Shown: positions 1 through 9,509 of the stretch, piece after piece
How the letters are laid out: the number at the start of each line of letters is the position of its first letter
Numbering within the stretch: the stretch's first letter is position 1
Assembly (NCBI GenBank): GCA_946476985.1
Contig: CAMKWS010000001.1
Span: 62,001-126,000, forward strand
Direction of reading: 5' to 3'
DNA from: an uncultured Acetobacteraceae bacterium
GTDB taxonomy: Bacteria; Pseudomonadota; Alphaproteobacteria; Acetobacterales; Acetobacteraceae
DNA length: 64,000 bases
The notes under the pieces: model-generated
Told to the model about the DNA's origin: nothing
What the model saw: only the letters and a program-made list of their open reading frames with translations
Database searches by the model: none
Translations under genes and position numbers: made by a program

Positions 1-26
1 AAGGGGGCCAAGGCCCCCTTTTTAAT
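1..26 (-). terminator. Rho-independent terminator downstream of secF (bidirectional hairpin)
   Basis: AAGGGGGCC-AA-GGCCCCCTT perfect stem with flanking T/A tracts, immediately after the secF stop. Confidence 0.7.
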
Positions 27-53
27 GCTTGCACCTTAAATAAGAACTCTGCG

Positions 54-983
54 CTACGCTCCGCGCCGCAATCTCTTTTGCCCCATTAACAAAAGAAGGG
101 GAGCAGCAATAAAGATTGACGAAGATGTTCCCACGACAATACCAAAGAGCATGACAGAGGCAAAACCTGTCAAGGTACTTCCCCCAAACAGAGCTAGAGG
201 CAACGCTGCGAGAAAGACCGTCATTGATGTACCTAATGTCCGGTTCAATGTTTCATTGATGGAGAGGTCAAGCAGCTCCCGCAAAGGCATTTTCCGGTAT
301 TTGCGGAGATTCTCACGTACGCGGTCATAAACCACCACTTTATCATTTGTAGAATACCCCAAAATGGTTAGCAAAGCGGCAACCATGACAAGGTCAAACT
401 CAAAGCGGGTAACAACAAGAAAACCAATAGTTTTTGTTAAATCTAAGATGAGAGTGATCACAGCACTCAAAGCAAACTCACGCTCAAAGCGGAACCAAAT
501 ATAGACCAGAATCATACCCAAGCTGAATACTAGAGCCAGGATGCCATTCCGGAACAATTCAGCAGAAACAGAACCTCCAACTGCATCGGCACGTTCAATT
601 TGAATATCTGGCTCAGCTTGAGTGATAACCGTTCTGACGTGGTCAACAAGCTTTTGCGTTATACGCTCATCTTCACCACCGCGTGGAAGGTTAATGGCAA
701 TACGCACATCATGGGGTGAACCGAAAGATTGCACAGAAGCAGCATCAATATGAGCGGCCTCTAGAATTTGTCTCATATGAGCAGGTGTTTCGATTGCTTG
801 TGAGTGTGTTTCAACAATAACACCACCGCGAAAATCTAAGCCTAAATTTAAGCCTGGCATAAAGAACAAGGCAATGGAGGCTATAGAAAGCAGGGCTGAC
901 ACAATCAAACCGGCATGACGCCCACGCATAAAGTGGATCTGCCGATCATCACGTACAAAACGAAGTAGGGGACGAGAAAGCAT
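54..983 (-). CDS. secF: Protein translocase subunit SecF
   Basis: LDFRGGVIVE motif, GYSTNDKVVVYDRVREN motif and multi-TM topology; start moved to the internal Met (MLSRPLLRFV), which avoids overlap with secD. Confidence 0.95.
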   Translation of the reverse strand: MLSRPLLRFVRDDRQIHFMRGRHAGLIVSALLSIASIALFFMPGLNLGLDFRGGVIVETHSQAIETPAHMRQILEAAHIDAASVQSFGSPHDVRIAINLPRGGEDERITQKLVDHVRTVITQAEPDIQIERADAVGGSVSAELFRNGILALVFSLGMILVYIWFRFEREFALSAVITLILDLTKTIGFLVVTRFEFDLVMVAALLTILGYSTNDKVVVYDRVRENLRKYRKMPLRELLDLSINETLNRTLGTSMTVFLAALPLALFGGSTLTGFASVMLFGIVVGTSSSIFIAAPLLLLMGQKRLRRGA

Positions 984-988
984 AGCGA

Positions 989-2530
989 TCAGACCGGTAA
1001 TTTTTGTGGGCGTGTATGCGCATACCAACGAACAATCAGCATGCGAGAGAGCACAAGGGTTGTGAATAATGTGGTAACGATACCAATCGTAATTGTAAGG
1101 GCAAAGTTACGAACTGCACCTGTCCCAAATACGAACAACATAACATGAGCCAAAAAGGCCGTAGCGTTACTATCTACGATCGTATTTGTTGCACGTTCAA
1201 ACCCGCTTTGAAGGGCCTGCAATGGCTTGCGTCCCGCCGAGACTTCCTCTCGGATGCGCTCATTAATCAGGATGTTGGCATCGACTGCCATACCCAATGT
1301 TAGCAAGATACCAGCCATGCCTGGCAATGTAAGCGTTGCCTCAAACAGAGAGAGGATCGCTAAGATCATCACGAGGTTAGCAAATAGTGCGATATCCGCA
1401 TAAAGGCCAAAGCGTGCGTAAAAGAACAGCATAAAAAGCACAACAAGCCCAAAGCCCACAGCCAAGCTCACGACACCAGCGTGAATGGATGCGATACCAA
1501 GGCTCGGGCCAATGCTACGTTGTTCTACAACAGTAAGCGGTGCAGGTAATGCACCTGCACGAAGAAGTAGTGCAAGATCAGACGCTGAGCGTGCTGAGAA
1601 ATTACCCGTAATGATACCTTGGCCAGCTGTAATAGGGCCATTGATGACAGGGCTCGTGATGATACGGCCATCCAAAACAATAGCAAAAGGCTTACCCACA
1701 TTCTCTGTTGTGATGCGGGCAAAATCATCAGCACCTTTATTATCAAACTTGAGAGAGACAACCCATCGACCCTCGCTCATGGTTGCGGCGGCATCGGCTA
1801 AGTTAGCACCATCAACATCAATGTGATCCTGCACTGCCAACTGACCACCATTGCCTTCAGCGAGAGGCAGCATTGTTGAGCCTGGGCCTGCATGAGTTGG
1901 ATCCGCCGAAACAAGATGGAAGGTCATCCGAGCGGTTGTGCCCAAAAGGGCTTTAATTCGTTGTGGATCGCTAATGCCTGGTAATTCTAGAACAATGCGG
2001 TCCTCTCCCTCGCGGGCAATGCTTGGGTCAATCGCTCCAGTGCTATCAATACGGCGGCGTACAATCTCAATAGAGCGTGTTACAGCTTCTTTAGCTCTGG
2101 CACGAACAGATTCTTGTGTAAGGGAGATAATGATACGGCCATTTTCTTCGCTAAATGCGAGTTCACCGGGGATTGCTGGTGTTAATTTTTCTAGAGCGGC
2201 GCGTTCATCTGCACGTTCGCTATTCGCTCTTGGTGTAATTTCAATTGTGCCGTTTTTATCATTCCGTTGAATATTGGAGTAGCCTAAATGGGCGCTTAGC
2301 AGCGCCTGACGTGCTTCCCCCTCTAGGGATTGCAGCCTATCATGTTGGAGTGTTTGAGTATCTAACTTTAAGAGAAGATATGATCCGCCACGCAGATCTA
2401 ACCCCAAATGGACCTGCCTCCACGGCAACGATGAAGTAGGGGCATTAAAAAAGTTAGGAAGGCACAGCAAAGCGCTGATAAGGCAAATGCCTACAACACC
2501 TAACATCCTGATGCGGCTGTAATACATCAT
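989..2530 (-). CDS. secD: Protein translocase subunit SecD
   Basis: LGLDLRGGSYLLL, GMAVDANILINERIREE motifs; adjacent to secF. Confidence 0.96.
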   Translation of the reverse strand: MMYYSRIRMLGVVGICLISALLCLPNFFNAPTSSLPWRQVHLGLDLRGGSYLLLKLDTQTLQHDRLQSLEGEARQALLSAHLGYSNIQRNDKNGTIEITPRANSERADERAALEKLTPAIPGELAFSEENGRIIISLTQESVRARAKEAVTRSIEIVRRRIDSTGAIDPSIAREGEDRIVLELPGISDPQRIKALLGTTARMTFHLVSADPTHAGPGSTMLPLAEGNGGQLAVQDHIDVDGANLADAAATMSEGRWVVSLKFDNKGADDFARITTENVGKPFAIVLDGRIITSPVINGPITAGQGIITGNFSARSASDLALLLRAGALPAPLTVVEQRSIGPSLGIASIHAGVVSLAVGFGLVVLFMLFFYARFGLYADIALFANLVMILAILSLFEATLTLPGMAGILLTLGMAVDANILINERIREEVSAGRKPLQALQSGFERATNTIVDSNATAFLAHVMLFVFGTGAVRNFALTITIGIVTTLFTTLVLSRMLIVRWYAHTRPQKLPV

Positions 2531-2690
2531 AAGGGGCTAAACAACCTCATAAACTTGGTAGCAAAGTACCAGTAAATAATCTCATAATTCGGGGGGCGAG
2601 CATGCCTTGTTCAGCTTGGTTATGCAACCATATAAGCGCGTGCCGCAGTGTTATGTTCCCCTAATCAGGGGAGAATGCTATGTATATTAT

Positions 2691-3668
2691 ATGAAAAAGC
2701 CATATCTAAATGTCGGCGTTGTAGGGGTTGGCTATTTTGGCCGTTTCCATGCGTTGCAGGCAAAGCGTCATAAAAGAGAAAATTTGGTTGGAGTGTATGA
2801 TCCCAATCAACAACAGGCAGAGCGTATTTCCCACGAAATGGAAACACGAACCTGTTCCTCTTATGCTGCATTGCTAGAGATGGCAGATGCTATCATCATT
2901 GCCTCCCCAGCAGAAACGCATTACCCGCTAGCACGGCAAGCGTTAGAATCTGGTTGTCATGTCTTGGTCGAAAAACCAATAACAGCCACGCAGGAAGAAG
3001 GAGAGGAACTTGCTTCCTTTGCTGAAACATGCGGGCGCGTGCTGCAAGTTGGTCATCTTTTACGCTATTCTGCTGAGCATAAAGCCATCACCGATAGGAT
3101 ACAGCGCCCTCTTTATATCGAGGCCACACGCATTGCCCCTTATAAAGTGCGAGGAACAGATGTCTCCGTTGTATTGGATCTTATGATCCATGATCTAGAT
3201 CTTATCTTGTCTATCGTGGATAGTCCCATTTTGAGTATCGATGCTATGGGAGCTGCCATTTCAAGTGAGTATGAAGATCTTGCAAATGCACGTATTCGTT
3301 TCAAAAATGGGTGCGTTGCAACGATTGCTGCAAGCCGTGTTTCTGTGAAAACAGAACGCAAAATGCGTTTCTTTTCACAAGAAGGCTATTTGTCAGCCGA
3401 TTTTATGAGTCGTAAGTTAACTTTTCTTAACCGACATACAGGTATGATGCTGCCTAATAGTGGAGGTTTCCGCAGACGAACTGTTCGCTGGGAGGAACAT
3501 GATAATCTCGCAGCGGAACATGATTCTTTTGTGGCAGCTTGTCTTGATGGGGCTCGCATTGTGGTGGATGCTCAAGCTGGCTTGCGTGCGTTGAATGCCG
3601 CATTAAAGGTGAGTGAAGAGATTGAGCGCTCTCAAGAGATTGTCCGACAATCAGGCCTTATTGTCTAA
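2691..3668 (+). CDS. Gfo/Idh/MocA family oxidoreductase
   Basis: N-terminal Rossmann GVGYFGRFHALQ, HVLVEKPITAT (EKP motif); start likely at the internal Met MKKPYLNVGVVG. Confidence 0.85.
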   Translation: MKKPYLNVGVVGVGYFGRFHALQAKRHKRENLVGVYDPNQQQAERISHEMETRTCSSYAALLEMADAIIIASPAETHYPLARQALESGCHVLVEKPITATQEEGEELASFAETCGRVLQVGHLLRYSAEHKAITDRIQRPLYIEATRIAPYKVRGTDVSVVLDLMIHDLDLILSIVDSPILSIDAMGAAISSEYEDLANARIRFKNGCVATIAASRVSVKTERKMRFFSQEGYLSADFMSRKLTFLNRHTGMMLPNSGGFRRRTVRWEEHDNLAAEHDSFVAACLDGARIVVDAQAGLRALNAALKVSEEIERSQEIVRQSGLIV

Positions 3669-3702
3669 GTTATGAGATTTCTATGAATGGGAGAAACATA
3701 AA

Positions 3703-4149
3703 ATGACATCTGTTAGTTATGAGACCTTTAGAGACGGGAACCCGTATCTCAGCTTGTTGATATTCATCTTTTTAATTACGGCCTTGGTGGCAATTTATTT
3801 TGTACCAAGCATTATCGCCATGATGCGTAAACATCCTCAAAGATGGCTGATACTTTTGTTCAATATTTTTTCCGGTTGGACTGGGATTTTGTGGGTTGGT
3901 CTATTTGTATGGTCAATCTGGCCTAAAGAGCATCTCTATCAGGCCTATCATTTTTTAGGCCTAGCAAAAGGAGGATCCTTCTTAGGCTGGGGCCCTTACC
4001 ACGAGCACAACACCGTACAAGCTTATTCCAAGGACTCTTCTAAAAATGAAGCATCCCATCGGCTTAAGCAGTTAAGTGAGCTCAAAGAAGGCTCCATCAT
4101 CACAGAAGAAGAGTTCAATGCTGCAAAAGCACGTCTTCTAAAGAAGTAA
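3703..4149 (+). CDS. Superinfection-immunity (T4 Imm-like) membrane protein with C-terminal SHOCT domain
   Basis: Two TM helices with Y-F-x-P-x-I-x-A and FNIFSGWTGILWVGLFVWSIW pattern, C-terminal RLKQLSELKEGSIITEEEFNAAKARLL (SHOCT-like). Confidence 0.7.
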   Translation: MTSVSYETFRDGNPYLSLLIFIFLITALVAIYFVPSIIAMMRKHPQRWLILLFNIFSGWTGILWVGLFVWSIWPKEHLYQAYHFLGLAKGGSFLGWGPYHEHNTVQAYSKDSSKNEASHRLKQLSELKEGSIITEEEFNAAKARLLKK

Positions 4150-4156
4150 GATAAGG

Positions 4157-4201
4157 CTGCACCTAGGTTTCTTTATTAGGGTTAACGAAATCTAGGTGCA
4201 G
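4157..4201. terminator. Long stem-loop between convergent genes (bidirectional terminator candidate)
   Basis: CTGCACCTAGGTTTC ... GAAATCTAGGTGCAG inverted repeat (one G-T/wobble position). Confidence 0.5.
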
Positions 4202-4206
4202 GCGAT

Positions 4207-6018
4207 TTAATTTTCCAACTCTTCTTTTTTGGCTTCTAGCTCTAACCAACGCTCCTCAGCCAGACTGAGTTCCTGCTCGGTTTTTTGTAAGGCAGCGGTT
4301 ATTTTTTCAAAGCGCACAGCGTCACGACTATATAACTCTGGGTCAGCTAGTGCGTTGCGGCATAAGTCTGCATCTTTTTCCAATTTAGCCATTTTATCAG
4401 GCAATTGGTCGAGCTCTCTTTGTTCTTTATAGCTTAACTTGGCTGCTGTTTTAGCCGAGCGCTGTTGAGATGAGGTCTGCGCATTATTAGAGGGCTCATT
4501 ATTAGGTTTGTTGCGCCCTTTAGGGGCTGCGCCTTTACGCTGGGCGAGCATATCAGAATACCCGCCAGCATACTCAATCCAGCGTCCATCGCCTTCAGCT
4601 ACAAGCGTTGAGGTTGCCAAACGATCCAAGAAGTCACGATCATGGCTTACCAACAAAACTGTACCGTTATAATCGCCCAGCATATCTTGCAAAAGATCAA
4701 GCGTCTCAAGATCAAGGTCATTTGTCGGTTCATCAAGCACAAGCAGGTTGGAAGGACGTGCCAATGCTGCGGCTAAAGCAAGGCGTCCTCGTTCACCACC
4801 TGAAAGATGACTTACAGGTGTGCGTGCTTGTTCCGGTCGGAAAAGGAAGTCTTTCATATAACCAATGACATGGCGCTTCTCTGTTCCCACTTGCACCATT
4901 TCTCCATGGCCATCAGTAAGAAAGTCTGCAACTGTTTGCTGCCCATCCAATGCACTACGCTGCTGATCAAGCGTGACCATTTGGATAGACGGGCTAAGTT
5001 TTACCTCGCCAGATTGCGGGGTTAGATTCCCCGTTAAAAGGCGCAACAAGGTTGTTTTCCCAGCGCCATTAGCTCCACAAACCCCTAGGCGGTCGCCTTT
5101 ACTAATTTTAAGAGTGAGATTTTCTATGAGGGAGCGATCTGGGTAGGCCCATTTCAGGTCCTCGGCCGAAATAACAATCTTACTGGTGTTTTCTGCCTCA
5201 CTAGCAGTTAGTTTTAAAGTTCCTCGCTGCCGAGAAGCAATATCTTGCCGTTCTGCACGGAGTGTCGCCAATTCTGCAACGCGGCGTACATTGCGTTTCC
5301 GGCGAGCGGTGACGCCATAGCGCATCCAGTCTTCTTCACGGGCAATTTTACGGTCCAGCTTATGAGCAGCTCGTTCGGCCAGTTCAATTTGTTCATCTCT
5401 CCACGATTCAAAATGAACAAAATTGGCGTCTAAGCGCTGGGTTTTCCCTTCCTCCAGCCAAATAACAGACTTACATAATGTTTCCAGAAATCGTCTGTCG
5501 TGGCTAATGATAATCATCCCAGCCCCAGATGCTAGAAGTTCCCGCTCAAGCCACCCAATACAGGGGAGATCAAGATGGTTTGTTGGTTCATCTAACAAAA
5601 GGAGGTCGGGCTCTGAGGCAAGAGCTTTAGCTAAGGCGCAGCGGCGTGCTTCTCCGCCTGAAAGGCTTGCACAAGCTTCATCTCCTGTTAGCTCAAGCTC
5701 CATAAGCATGGCACGCGCTTTATGGAAGGATGTCTCATCCAAATTTGCCGTGACATAATCAAATGTCGTTTTCCAAGATGATAGATCAGGTTCTTGAGGA
5801 AGATAATGTACTTTAAGACCTGGCTGAAGGAAGTAATCTCCACTATCAGCTAAGAGCTCTCCAGCGGCAATGCGCAGCAGAGTTGATTTCCCTGATCCAT
5901 TACGCCCTACAAGACAAAGCCGCTCTCCAGGGAGGACTGAAATCTCTGCGCCATCAAGAAGAGGGCGGCCACCGAGGGTAAAAGTAATATGCTGTAAATT
6001 TAGAACTGGTGCAGACAT
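4207..6018 (-). CDS. uup: ABC-F family ATP-binding protein (Uup-like)
   Basis: Two Walker A (GRNGSGKST, GANGAGKTT), two LSGGE signatures, C-terminal coiled coil. Confidence 0.85.
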   Translation of the reverse strand: MSAPVLNLQHITFTLGGRPLLDGAEISVLPGERLCLVGRNGSGKSTLLRIAAGELLADSGDYFLQPGLKVHYLPQEPDLSSWKTTFDYVTANLDETSFHKARAMLMELELTGDEACASLSGGEARRCALAKALASEPDLLLLDEPTNHLDLPCIGWLERELLASGAGMIIISHDRRFLETLCKSVIWLEEGKTQRLDANFVHFESWRDEQIELAERAAHKLDRKIAREEDWMRYGVTARRKRNVRRVAELATLRAERQDIASRQRGTLKLTASEAENTSKIVISAEDLKWAYPDRSLIENLTLKISKGDRLGVCGANGAGKTTLLRLLTGNLTPQSGEVKLSPSIQMVTLDQQRSALDGQQTVADFLTDGHGEMVQVGTEKRHVIGYMKDFLFRPEQARTPVSHLSGGERGRLALAAALARPSNLLVLDEPTNDLDLETLDLLQDMLGDYNGTVLLVSHDRDFLDRLATSTLVAEGDGRWIEYAGGYSDMLAQRKGAAPKGRNKPNNEPSNNAQTSSQQRSAKTAAKLSYKEQRELDQLPDKMAKLEKDADLCRNALADPELYSRDAVRFEKITAALQKTEQELSLAEERWLELEAKKEELEN

Positions 6019-6141
6019 ATCTCTGATGTGAGGAAAAGAGTGAAAATTTGCAATAAAAAACAGCGTATAAATGCGTAGAAAGATTTTTCCGATATAAAAG
6101 TTATAATCTGTCTGTTTTTCTTTTGCCGACTTGCCCTATAT

Positions 6142-7851
6142 ATGGAAGCCATGAAGGCAGATAGGAAGATGCTAAAGGGCTGGATAAGGCAGCAAAATCG
6201 CGCCAATCGGTCCTCCACGATCAGTATGGCCCTGATGGGTATGTTAAATGTTGGCAGCGGCGTGGTTCTGGCATGGAACTTAGCCGCCATTTTGGCTGAA
6301 CTGCTGACGGGCAGAACGAACGTTAATTATACGCATCTCATCTTCTTCGTATGCGCTTCTATTGTCCGTGTCATTTTGGGGTATCTACAAGAGATTACCG
6401 CCCTAAGAAGTGGTGAAAAAGCACGCAAGCGCCTTCGGCGTGCTTTGCTGGAACGCTTTTTTACGCAAGGCCCTTCTTTGTTACGCTACCAGCATAGCGC
6501 AGCTCTTGCCTCTATGTTGACGGACAGAGTAGAGGCGCTAGAGGGGTATTTTTCTCGGTGGCTGCCTGCATCAGCTCTATGGGCAATTGCACAATGGTTT
6601 GTCGTTGTGGTGGTGTTTACTCAGAATAAGCATGCAGGTCTTATCCTGGGAGGGTGCTGCTTAATTCTTCCTGTCTTCCAAGCTGTTTTTGGAATTGCTA
6701 CTTCCATAGCCTCACGTCGTCAGTTCATGGCCATGAACCGTTTGCAGGTGCGTTTTCTTGATCGTATCCGAGGGATTGCAACAATTGTTCTATCCGGCAA
6801 TGCTGAGCGTGATGCACAAGCCCTTGGTCAGGCAGCAGAGGAATTGCGTAAGCGTACAATGAAGGTGCTTCGGGTTGCCTTCTTAACTTCCGCTGCAACT
6901 GATATCGCTATGATTGTTGCCTTGGTCTGGATTGTTATTGACCAAGGGCAGCAGCTTCTTCATGGGAATTCCTCAGCGCATGTGACAGGGATTATCTTCT
7001 CTGTTCTTATGGTCCCTGAAGCATTTGCGCCATTTCGTGCATTATCCGCTGCGTATCAAGACCGAGCACAAATTAGTTCAACGGGAGAGGCTATCCAAAA
7101 ATTACCTGCACAGCCTAAAAGTACTCTAACCGTTGATACAAAGGCACTAAAACAGCCTCAACGGAATGAGAATGGTGCGAGTTTAGAAGTCGAACATGTT
7201 TGCTACCGCTGGCTAGATGATCGCCCTTTAGCGTTAGACCATGTTTCGTTTAATCTAGAATCTGGCGATATCGCTTTATTGGAAGGGCCTTCAGGCGCTG
7301 GAAAATCCACTTTGATTGAGATGATCTTAGGTTTTATTAAACCGCTTCAAGGGCATCTACGCTTTGGCGGAGTGGATATGGCACAATTGCACCCTTCCGA
7401 AGTCACACGACATATTAGCTGGATTGGTCAGAAGCCTGTTTTATTTGCAGGGACACTTAGAGAAAATATTCTTTTTGCAAGCCCGGATGTGGATGAAGAG
7501 CAACTTCAAGCTGCGTTAGAGGCTTCAGCCATTACGGATTACCTTCCTATGCTGCCAGATGGTTTAGATACCCTTATTGGCGAAGGTGGCTTTGGGCTTT
7601 CTGGAGGACAAGCGCAGCGTGTTGCGATCGCTCGGGCTTTTCTAAAAGATGCCCCTTTATTGATCATGGATGAGCCTACAGCTCATTTGGACCCGGCAAC
7701 AGAGTTAGAAATTCTACAAGCTTTGAAGAAGCTTCTTAAAGGTCGAACTGCACTCATCTCAACTCACTCTCCTCAGTTCCATAATATTGGGGAAACTAAG
7801 CGCTTAATCATGCAAGAAGGGCGCATTGTCTCTCAGGAGATATCGTCATGA
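6142..7851 (+). CDS. cydD: Thiol reductant ABC exporter subunit, CydD-like
   Basis: ABC transmembrane + NBD (GPSGAGKST, LSGGQAQRVAIARAF); overlaps partner exporter gene. Confidence 0.75.
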   Translation: MEAMKADRKMLKGWIRQQNRANRSSTISMALMGMLNVGSGVVLAWNLAAILAELLTGRTNVNYTHLIFFVCASIVRVILGYLQEITALRSGEKARKRLRRALLERFFTQGPSLLRYQHSAALASMLTDRVEALEGYFSRWLPASALWAIAQWFVVVVVFTQNKHAGLILGGCCLILPVFQAVFGIATSIASRRQFMAMNRLQVRFLDRIRGIATIVLSGNAERDAQALGQAAEELRKRTMKVLRVAFLTSAATDIAMIVALVWIVIDQGQQLLHGNSSAHVTGIIFSVLMVPEAFAPFRALSAAYQDRAQISSTGEAIQKLPAQPKSTLTVDTKALKQPQRNENGASLEVEHVCYRWLDDRPLALDHVSFNLESGDIALLEGPSGAGKSTLIEMILGFIKPLQGHLRFGGVDMAQLHPSEVTRHISWIGQKPVLFAGTLRENILFASPDVDEEQLQAALEASAITDYLPMLPDGLDTLIGEGGFGLSGGQAQRVAIARAFLKDAPLLIMDEPTAHLDPATELEILQALKKLLKGRTALISTHSPQFHNIGETKRLIMQEGRIVSQEISS

Positions 7852-9485
7852 CACGACTAGCACCATTTCTAAATGTATGGAAAAAACGTTGGGCGCGCTT
7901 ATTACTTGGCTTGACCTTAGCTGAATTGTCTATTTGTGCGGCTTTTCTACTGATGGGGCAAACCGGCTCTCGGCTTGGGGCAGCAACAGCTAGTGGGGCA
8001 GTTGGCTTTGCTTTGCTTCGCTGGGCTGGCTCGTCTCGTATTTTACTGCGCTATTTTGAGCGTCTTGCCACACACGATGCAACATTTCATGTTTTGGCAG
8101 ATATCCGCGTATGGTTTTACAGACGTCTCGCTCAAGGAGCAGCGGCTGGTCTTGGCTTTCGCCGCTCAGGTGATTTGCTCTCCCGCTTAGTGTCTGACGT
8201 TCAAAGCTTAGATAGTTTATATCTCCGCATTTTAGTGCCTATTTTAACGGCTTTTGTCAGCTTGCCGATCGTCATATGGTTAGTGGTTAAAAATAGTATA
8301 CCTTTGGCTATTTCTATTGCCGTCCTCTTCATTATCACGGCATTTTTATTGCCTTTCTTCGCAGCAAGAATAGCTTACCGCTGGGGGCCGGATCTGCAAA
8401 CAGCCCAAGCTGAGCTGAATAACCAAGCGTTAGATTTAACAACAGGGCTTCGCGAACTGCGGATATTTAACCGAGAAGCTACTGCCAAAGAGAAACTTTT
8501 TGCGAGTGAAGACACTTTTTACCGCCTCCAACACCGTCAAGGGATGGCAATGGCTCACATCCATGCCGTTTCCTTATTCCTGACAAAGCTAGGTGTTATC
8601 TGCGTATTAGCAGCTTGTGCGGGTATTGTATTCCCACGCCCTCAGGCTGTTATGGGCATGACCATTCTCTTTGTGGTGATGACGGCTTTGGATAATATCG
8701 TAGACCTCCCGCGTGCGGGCTTAATCTTAGGGCAAGTTCGTCACGCAGCAGAACGCGTTTCTGAAGTCACAATGGTTTCTCAAACCTCCCATCAGGATGG
8801 TCAAAACTCTGCCCCTGAGGGATATGAAATTGAGTTTAAAAATGTATCATTTGGTTGGACGGATGAACGACCTGTCCTCAACGACATTTCATTACGGCTA
8901 CGCGAAGGGGAGAGGGCAGCGCTAATTGGCCCCTCAGGTGTTGGAAAATCTAGCCTTGCAGCACTTTTGTTAAAAGTTGCTACACCACAAAGAGGAAGCA
9001 TTACTCTAGGAGGAGGCAATATTTCCTCTATGAGAACTGACGCAGTAAGAGGTCGTATTGCATGGCTGTCTCAGGCGAGCCACCTTTTTGATGACACTAT
9101 CCGTGCTAATCTTCTCCTAGGCAGAACCAATATATCGGACGATGAAATGTGGTCTGCACTAGAACAGGCACAAATTGCTGATTTTGTACGGTCTTTGCCA
9201 GAAGGGCTTGATGCTTGGATTGGTGAAAATGGGTCTAAGATTTCTGGTGGGCAAGGGCGCCGCATTGCTCTTGCACGTGTTCTTCTCTCCAAAGCTCCTG
9301 TGCTTGTGCTAGATGAGCCGGGAACGGGGCTTGACCTTGAAACTGAAAAGGCATTTCTCAAAACATTAAATGGCCTAGAGCAATCCCGCACGATCTTGCT
9401 TATTACACATCGTTTATTGGGGGTAGAGCAGTTAGACCATCTCTGGACGTTGAAAGATGGGAGCCTCGCCTCTCACCGTCTGTAA
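7848..9485 (+). CDS. cydC: Thiol reductant ABC exporter subunit, CydC-like
   Basis: ABC TM + NBD (GPSGVGKSS, SGGQGRRIALARVLL); 4-nt overlap with upstream subunit. Confidence 0.75.
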   Translation: MTRLAPFLNVWKKRWARLLLGLTLAELSICAAFLLMGQTGSRLGAATASGAVGFALLRWAGSSRILLRYFERLATHDATFHVLADIRVWFYRRLAQGAAAGLGFRRSGDLLSRLVSDVQSLDSLYLRILVPILTAFVSLPIVIWLVVKNSIPLAISIAVLFIITAFLLPFFAARIAYRWGPDLQTAQAELNNQALDLTTGLRELRIFNREATAKEKLFASEDTFYRLQHRQGMAMAHIHAVSLFLTKLGVICVLAACAGIVFPRPQAVMGMTILFVVMTALDNIVDLPRAGLILGQVRHAAERVSEVTMVSQTSHQDGQNSAPEGYEIEFKNVSFGWTDERPVLNDISLRLREGERAALIGPSGVGKSSLAALLLKVATPQRGSITLGGGNISSMRTDAVRGRIAWLSQASHLFDDTIRANLLLGRTNISDDEMWSALEQAQIADFVRSLPEGLDAWIGENGSKISGGQGRRIALARVLLSKAPVLVLDEPGTGLDLETEKAFLKTLNGLEQSRTILLITHRLLGVEQLDHLWTLKDGSLASHRL

Positions 9486-9509
9486 CTGCGATGAAGAGAA
9501 AGACGACTT

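Noticed and set aside
1485-2439. ORFs antisense to secD (1485, 1619, 1938, 2245) and similar shadow ORFs within valS, ilvD, dnaA, gyrB, thiC and others
   Set aside because: They lie opposite strongly supported genes, have biased or low-complexity composition, no motifs, and are expected by chance in six-frame tracks.
6142-9485. CydDC-like ABC pair as a bacteriocin exporter
   Set aside because: The sequences fit thiol-exporter-type ABC subunits without a C39 peptidase domain and lie more than 10 kb from the peptide in a housekeeping context.
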